From: Planctomycetota bacterium
GTDB lineage: Bacteria > Planctomycetota > SZUA-567
Assembly (NCBI GenBank): GCA_020861125.1
Contig: JAJBSZ010000232.1
Span: 1-8,227 of the forward strand
Length of the DNA stretch: 8,227 nucleotides
Reading direction: 5' to 3'
A program made the translations under genes and the position numbers. Under the pieces are notes generated by a model, which did no database searches, was not told the origin of the DNA, and saw only the letters and a list, made by a program, of their open reading frames with translations. Shown here one piece after another: positions 6,279 through 8,227 of the stretch; the first letter of the stretch is position 1, and each line of letters begins with the position of its first letter.

Positions 6279-6302
6279 GCGGCGAACCGTACGGTTCGCC
6301 GC
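6279..6302. repeat. perfect 24-bp palindrome after the autotransporter gene
   Basis: GCGGCGAACCGT (6279-6290) is followed directly by its exact reverse complement (6291-6302). It lies 26 nt after the stop codon. As RNA it would form a hairpin whose last bases must open for a loop, and no T-tract follows, so it is either a terminator lacking the T-run, an mRNA 3'-end stabiliser, or a dimeric protein-binding site. Its right end touches the start of repeat copy 2. Confidence 0.7.
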
Positions 6303-6556
6303 GGCTGATCGGGGCATGCCGAAGGCAGGAATGGCTGCGAAGTCAGGCTGGCTGGGTGTCCGGCCCGGACTCGCTGGGGGGTCCGGGGGCGCGCGACCAG
6401 CGCCCCCGGATCATTAATCATTGGAGTGTGGGAAAAGAGCAGGAATACTCCACGGTACGCACGATGGCAAGGTATTCCCGCACGACTTCCGTAGTGAGGC
6501 GGTAAGGACCGCAGGGCCCGGCGCCGCCGTCCGTTCCGGTAAAGTATCACCCGCCG
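6302..6556 (+). repeat. dispersed intergenic repeat, copy 2
   Basis: This is the partner of 2311-2569, in the same orientation. The identical 47-nt core is at 6366-6412, inside the 80-nt block 6353-6432; the second conserved block is 6477-6502, and the 3' part (6528-6556) matches copy 1 at about 22 of 29 positions. The hairpin GTCCG/CGGAC (6358-6370) is kept and the only change falls in its 3-nt loop (A to C). The 11-bp stem (6382-6392 with 6400-6410) is fully conserved. The copy occupies over half of the 496-nt gap between the autotransporter and the next gene. Confidence 0.8.
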
Positions 6557-6572
6557 ATCCCGTGGTCGTGCC

Positions 6573-6596
6573 GCAAGCCCGCAAACCCGCAAGCCG
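6573..6596. repeat. short tandem repeat, three 8-bp units
   Basis: GCAAGCCC, GCAAACCC and GCAAGCCG follow one another without spacing just 3' of dispersed repeat copy 2. The array is too short to call a CRISPR or iteron array; it is probably a slippage product. Confidence 0.5.
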
Positions 6597-6602
6597 CTGG
6601 CC

Positions 6603-6633
6603 GGTTTTTTCCGAAAAAAAACCCGGTTTTTTT
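6603..6633 (+). terminator. A/T-tract hairpin with T7 tail (possible terminator)
   Basis: GGTTTTTT (6603-6610) can pair with AAAAAACC (6616-6623) around a 5-nt loop, followed after CGG by seven T residues (6627-6633). The stem is mostly A-U, so termination would be weaker than at the GC hairpins elsewhere in the window. It would end transcription coming out of repeat copy 2 before the small gene at 6749. The same bases can also be read as an A7-CCCGG-T7 DNA palindrome. Confidence 0.35.
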
Positions 6634-6748
6634 CAAGAAATTCCCGTGAATGGTCGAAAGAAACTCCTTGCGGAGGGAAAGTGTCATTGTCGGCTGGCGC
6701 CTTGTGGTCGGGGCCGGCCGGTGGGACAGAGACGGGAGGAGCGGCGGC

Positions 6749-6955
6749 ATGTATGAGAAAACCGTGGTATTGCGGAAAAAGGGGCACTGGTACGTCCTGA
6801 ATTCGAGGACCGGCGATGAGCGGGAGATCATCCTTACCCTGATGGAATACGCCGATCAGCAGAAATACGATATCAACCGGGATGAAGTCTATTCGTTGAT
6901 GGAAAAACTGGGCTGGAAGCTGGAAGTCTACATACCCGGTCTCGGCGCGGCGTAA
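6749..6955 (+). CDS. small conserved-looking protein of unknown function (68 aa)
   Basis: ATG 6749 is preceded by GGGAGGA at 6734-6740, a strong ribosome-binding site, which fixes the start; the frame is open farther upstream (to 6650) but that part has no protein-like composition. The product is hydrophilic and rich in charged residues, with no signal peptide, membrane segment or cysteine. It begins with a likely beta-hairpin (KTVVLRKKGHWYVLNSRTG), then a helix (EREIILTLMEYADQQ), a second helix after an Asn-Arg-Asp turn (DEVYSLMEKLGW) and a last strand (KLEVYIP). Composition and an amphipathic pattern argue for a real, soluble cytoplasmic protein. I do not recognise the family and do not assign a role. 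A strong terminator follows 75 nt downstream, so it is probably monocistronic, with a long upstream untranslated or intergenic stretch. No clear promoter hexamers are visible. Confidence 0.75.
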   Translation: MYEKTVVLRKKGHWYVLNSRTGDEREIILTLMEYADQQKYDINRDEVYSLMEKLGWKLEVYIPGLGAA

Positions 6956-7029
6956 GAGCCGGTCCACCGGGAGCCAACTCAACCGGCGGCAACCGCCGCC
7001 CGGATGCGGCGCAATGCCAACAGAGTGGC

Positions 7030-7058
7030 CCATCGTCCGGGGGACGGTGGTTTTTTTT
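7030..7058 (+). terminator. Rho-independent terminator after the 68-aa gene
   Basis: CCATCGTCC (7030-7038) pairs with GGACGGTGG (7042-7050) over nine base pairs, one a T-G wobble, with a GGG loop, followed by eight T residues (7051-7058). It separates the small gene from the LysM protein gene. Confidence 0.9.
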
Positions 7059-7059
7059 G

Positions 7060-7100
7060 CGGCCCGGAGCGGGCCGTGGCGGCTGTTGGCCGGGCCGCCA
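7060..7100. repeat. two adjacent GC-rich inverted repeats
   Basis: Directly after the T8 tract, CGGCCCG/CGGGCCG (7060-7066 and 7070-7076) and TGGCGGC/GCCGCCA (7077-7083 and 7094-7100) form two back-to-back stems, followed by an A-tract. Neither has a T-run on a strand that would make it a normal terminator. They may insulate the LysM gene from readthrough, or belong to its 5' control region, which otherwise shows only a GATAAT (7172-7177) that could be a -10 element. Confidence 0.5.
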
Positions 7101-7241
7101 AAAAGGTTATCGGACCGGCGGGAAATTATATCGCCTGCCTGAATTAGGTCCACTTCCGGGGCGAAGGGGTCGATAATACAAAGGAATTCGGGAGCCCCGG
7201 CGGCACACCGAAAGCGGATCGGCAGCATCTGGGACGAGCGT

Positions 7242-7877
7242 ATGGCAGAAGACATGGAGTACCAGGAAGATCACCGAGAGGTGAGGCGGGCCAGGGGATA
7301 TCCGCGTTTCGGTTCCTTTTTCACCATCGCGGTGGCCATCCTCATGCTCTTCGGCGCCGCCAGCCGCATCGGCAAGGCGCCGGAAATCCCTGTGCTTTTT
7401 GGCATTGATCAAGCCGAGGAGCAGCGCCTGCAGCGCTACGACCGGCAGCGGACCGCCATCATCCTGGGCACGGTACCGGGCGAGCGATCCCTCCGGCCTG
7501 GCGTCGGCGACTCCCTGCGCAGCGCCAACGCCGTATTGCCACCCATCCGGCTGGACGCCGACGGCTACGGCGGCGGCCTGCGACCGGGGATCTCGGCCTT
7601 GGGGCCGGCAGGTTTACCGGGGTATGAGACCGATGACGGTGTGGCCGACGCCGGCGGCGGAGGGTCGATACGGGCGGCCGGCGCCTCGGGTGCCGACGCC
7701 GGCACCGGCGGCCGGGTATCGGACGGCGGCACCTACACGGTGGCGGCAGGTGACACCTGGGCCCGCATCGCCAAGCGTTTTCTCGGCGACGCCTCCCGCT
7801 GGCGGGAGATCGAAAACGCCAATCCCCAATCCCGCACCGGGTTGAAGGTGGGCATGCGGCTGGTAATCCCGCAGTAA
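7242..7877 (+). CDS. bitopic inner-membrane protein with C-terminal periplasmic LysM domain (211 aa)
   Basis: An N-terminal cytoplasmic tail of about 22 residues, acidic then basic (HREVRRARGYPR), precedes one transmembrane helix (about 24-41). By the positive-inside rule the rest is periplasmic. Residues 55-100 are charged, possibly helical; 105-163 is a low-complexity Gly/Ala/Asp linker that can span the periplasm. Residues 164-209 are a LysM domain: TYTVAAGDTWARIAKRF, LGDASRW, ENANP and LKVGMRLVIPQ give the usual YxVxxGDT...IA...N...L..G..L.IP pattern. LysM binds N-acetylglucosamine glycans, so peptidoglycan attachment is likely. No hydrolase domain is present, so this looks like a tether or scaffold rather than an enzyme. 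The GGGACGAG before ATG 7242 is a modest ribosome-binding site; ATG 7254 is an alternative start that would change little. The LGDASRW spacing also occurs in LysM modules of phage-tail-type proteins, but no phage genes are nearby. Confidence 0.85.
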   Translation: MAEDMEYQEDHREVRRARGYPRFGSFFTIAVAILMLFGAASRIGKAPEIPVLFGIDQAEEQRLQRYDRQRTAIILGTVPGERSLRPGVGDSLRSANAVLPPIRLDADGYGGGLRPGISALGPAGLPGYETDDGVADAGGGGSIRAAGASGADAGTGGRVSDGGTYTVAAGDTWARIAKRFLGDASRWREIENANPQSRTGLKVGMRLVIPQ

Positions 7878-7919
7878 TTGCGGGGATAGGGACGGATTGT
7901 TTTTGGCCGGACCGGGCGA

Positions 7920-7948
7920 TTGACTCACCGGTTGCGGCGGGATAGAGT
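7920..7948 (+). promoter_or_regulatory. good sigma70-type promoter downstream of the LysM gene
   Basis: TTGACT (7920-7925) matches five of six -35 bases and TAGAGT (7943-7948) four of six -10 bases, with the optimal 17-bp spacer. This is the best promoter match in the window. A 10-bp palindrome AGAGTACTCT (7944-7953) overlaps the -10 and the expected transcription start, where a dimeric repressor could sit. Confidence 0.5.
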
Positions 7949-7972
7949 ACTCTTGGACCGCGCTGGCGGTAG

Positions 7973-7998
7973 AGGACGCGGCGACGCGTCCTTTTTTT
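7973..7998 (+). terminator. terminator/attenuator with T7 tract shortly after a promoter
   Basis: AGGACGCG (7973-7980) pairs with CGCGTCCT (7985-7992) around a GCGA loop, then T residues fill 7992-7998. A smaller hairpin ACCGC-GCTG-GCGGT (7957-7970) lies just before. It may simply end the LysM transcript, about 95 nt after its stop. Because a promoter candidate starts transcription near 7955, it could instead produce a 45-nt two-hairpin RNA or attenuate the downstream gene. Confidence 0.8.
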
Positions 7999-8203
7999 CT
8001 GTCCCGGCCGCGGCGGGCGGGGGAGGGGGACGTGACGGCCTGTCGTTGTCTGCCGGTACGGTGACCTTTCCCGACTATCCCGCGGGCTCGGTCTGGCAGG
8101 GGGGGGGCGGCCGATCTTCCACCGCGTATTGGTGGGTTCCGGCGAAAGGGCCGGGGGTTTCGGGCGACAGTTACTTGAATCGCTGCCCAGGAGCACATAC
8201 GAT
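7999..8203 (+). other. hairpin-rich leader of the gene cut by the right edge
   Basis: No credible coding frame crosses this stretch. It contains several local stems: CCACC/GGTGG (8119-8123 and 8131-8135), CCGGC/GCCGG (8139-8143 and 8150-8154), a CCCGCGGG palindrome near 8080 and a run of nine G residues (8099-8107), plus dense G-runs at 8012-8029. It ends in AGGAG and a start codon. I checked by eye for cobalamin, TPP, RNase P and SRP RNA signatures and found none. Confidence 0.4.
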
Positions 8204-8227
8204 ATGCGGCATATTTCTGCCGGGTGG
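8204..8227 (+). CDS. start of a gene truncated by the window edge
   Basis: ATG 8204 has AGGAG (8189-8193) 10 nt upstream and opens a frame MRHISAGW that continues past the end. Only eight codons are visible, too few to name the product. The position after a promoter, an early terminator and a structured leader is what supports it as a true start. Confidence 0.4.

Noticed and set aside
6573..6596. Possible CRISPR or iteron array
   Set aside because: The three units are 8 bp, contiguous and without spacers; there are no cas or replication genes.
6242..7255. 337-codon open frame on the minus strand
   Set aside because: It runs through the palindrome, repeat copy 2, a terminator and the 68-aa gene, has no recognisable domain and is explained by high GC keeping a frame open.
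7866..7887. Hairpin TCCCGCA/TGCGGGGA over the LysM stop codon as a terminator
   Set aside because: It has a bulge and no T-tract directly after it; a much better terminator lies at 7973-7998.
8012..8029. G-quadruplex candidate
   Set aside because: Only three runs of three or more G are contiguous here; a fourth run is too far away for a standard motif.
7614..8198. 194-codon minus-strand frame at the right end
   Set aside because: It crosses the terminator at 7973-7998 and the LysM coding region and has low-complexity Arg/Pro content.

Overview
This is a GC-rich window with the outline of a diderm (Gram-negative-type) bacterium. It encodes a type V autotransporter-like outer-membrane protein and a short lipoprotein with a clean lipobox. 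A guess at the PVC superphylum (Lentisphaerota/Victivallis-like relatives) rests on the long form of class II aldolase, the GLSLGE variant of the FabD nucleophile motif and the repeat-type autotransporter. It is an inference from family memory, not a phylogenetic result. There is no rRNA, tRNA, CRISPR array, transposase or integrase in the window.

Layout. At the left edge (1-237) there may be the 3' end of a gene, closed by a strong bidirectional terminator. Next comes a small plus-strand fatty-acid cluster: a 59-aa lipoprotein (318-497) stops 5 nt before fabD (503-1435), then a hairpin-containing gap of 84 nt, then fabG (1520-2257) and a textbook terminator. fabD supplies malonyl-ACP and fabG reduces 3-oxoacyl-ACP, so the two act in consecutive stages of type II fatty-acid synthesis. 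acpP, fabF and fabH are not in the window. A 440-bp gap follows and holds the first copy of a roughly 255-bp dispersed repeat. The glycolytic class II fructose-bisphosphate aldolase gene lies on the minus strand (2698-3675), with its own terminator. A 333-bp divergent control region (3676-4008) separates it from a 747-aa autotransporter (4009-6252) whose passenger is built from a 26-residue beta-solenoid-type repeat.

The right third is sparsely coding. A perfect 24-bp palindrome and the second copy of the dispersed repeat follow the autotransporter. Then come a 68-aa protein of unknown function (6749-6955), a strong terminator, a bitopic membrane protein with a periplasmic LysM domain (7242-7877), and a good sigma70-type promoter placed only about 20 nt ahead of a two-hairpin plus T-tract terminator. 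A hairpin-rich leader of about 200 nt ends at the start codon of a gene cut by the right edge.

The most unusual signals are non-coding: the pair of dispersed intergenic repeats, which share an identical 47-nt hairpin core and each lie directly behind an inverted repeat at the 3' end of a plus-strand gene, and the promoter/early-terminator/structured-leader arrangement at the right end. Cell-envelope functions (lipoprotein, autotransporter, LysM protein) recur across the window, but nothing shows that they form one system.
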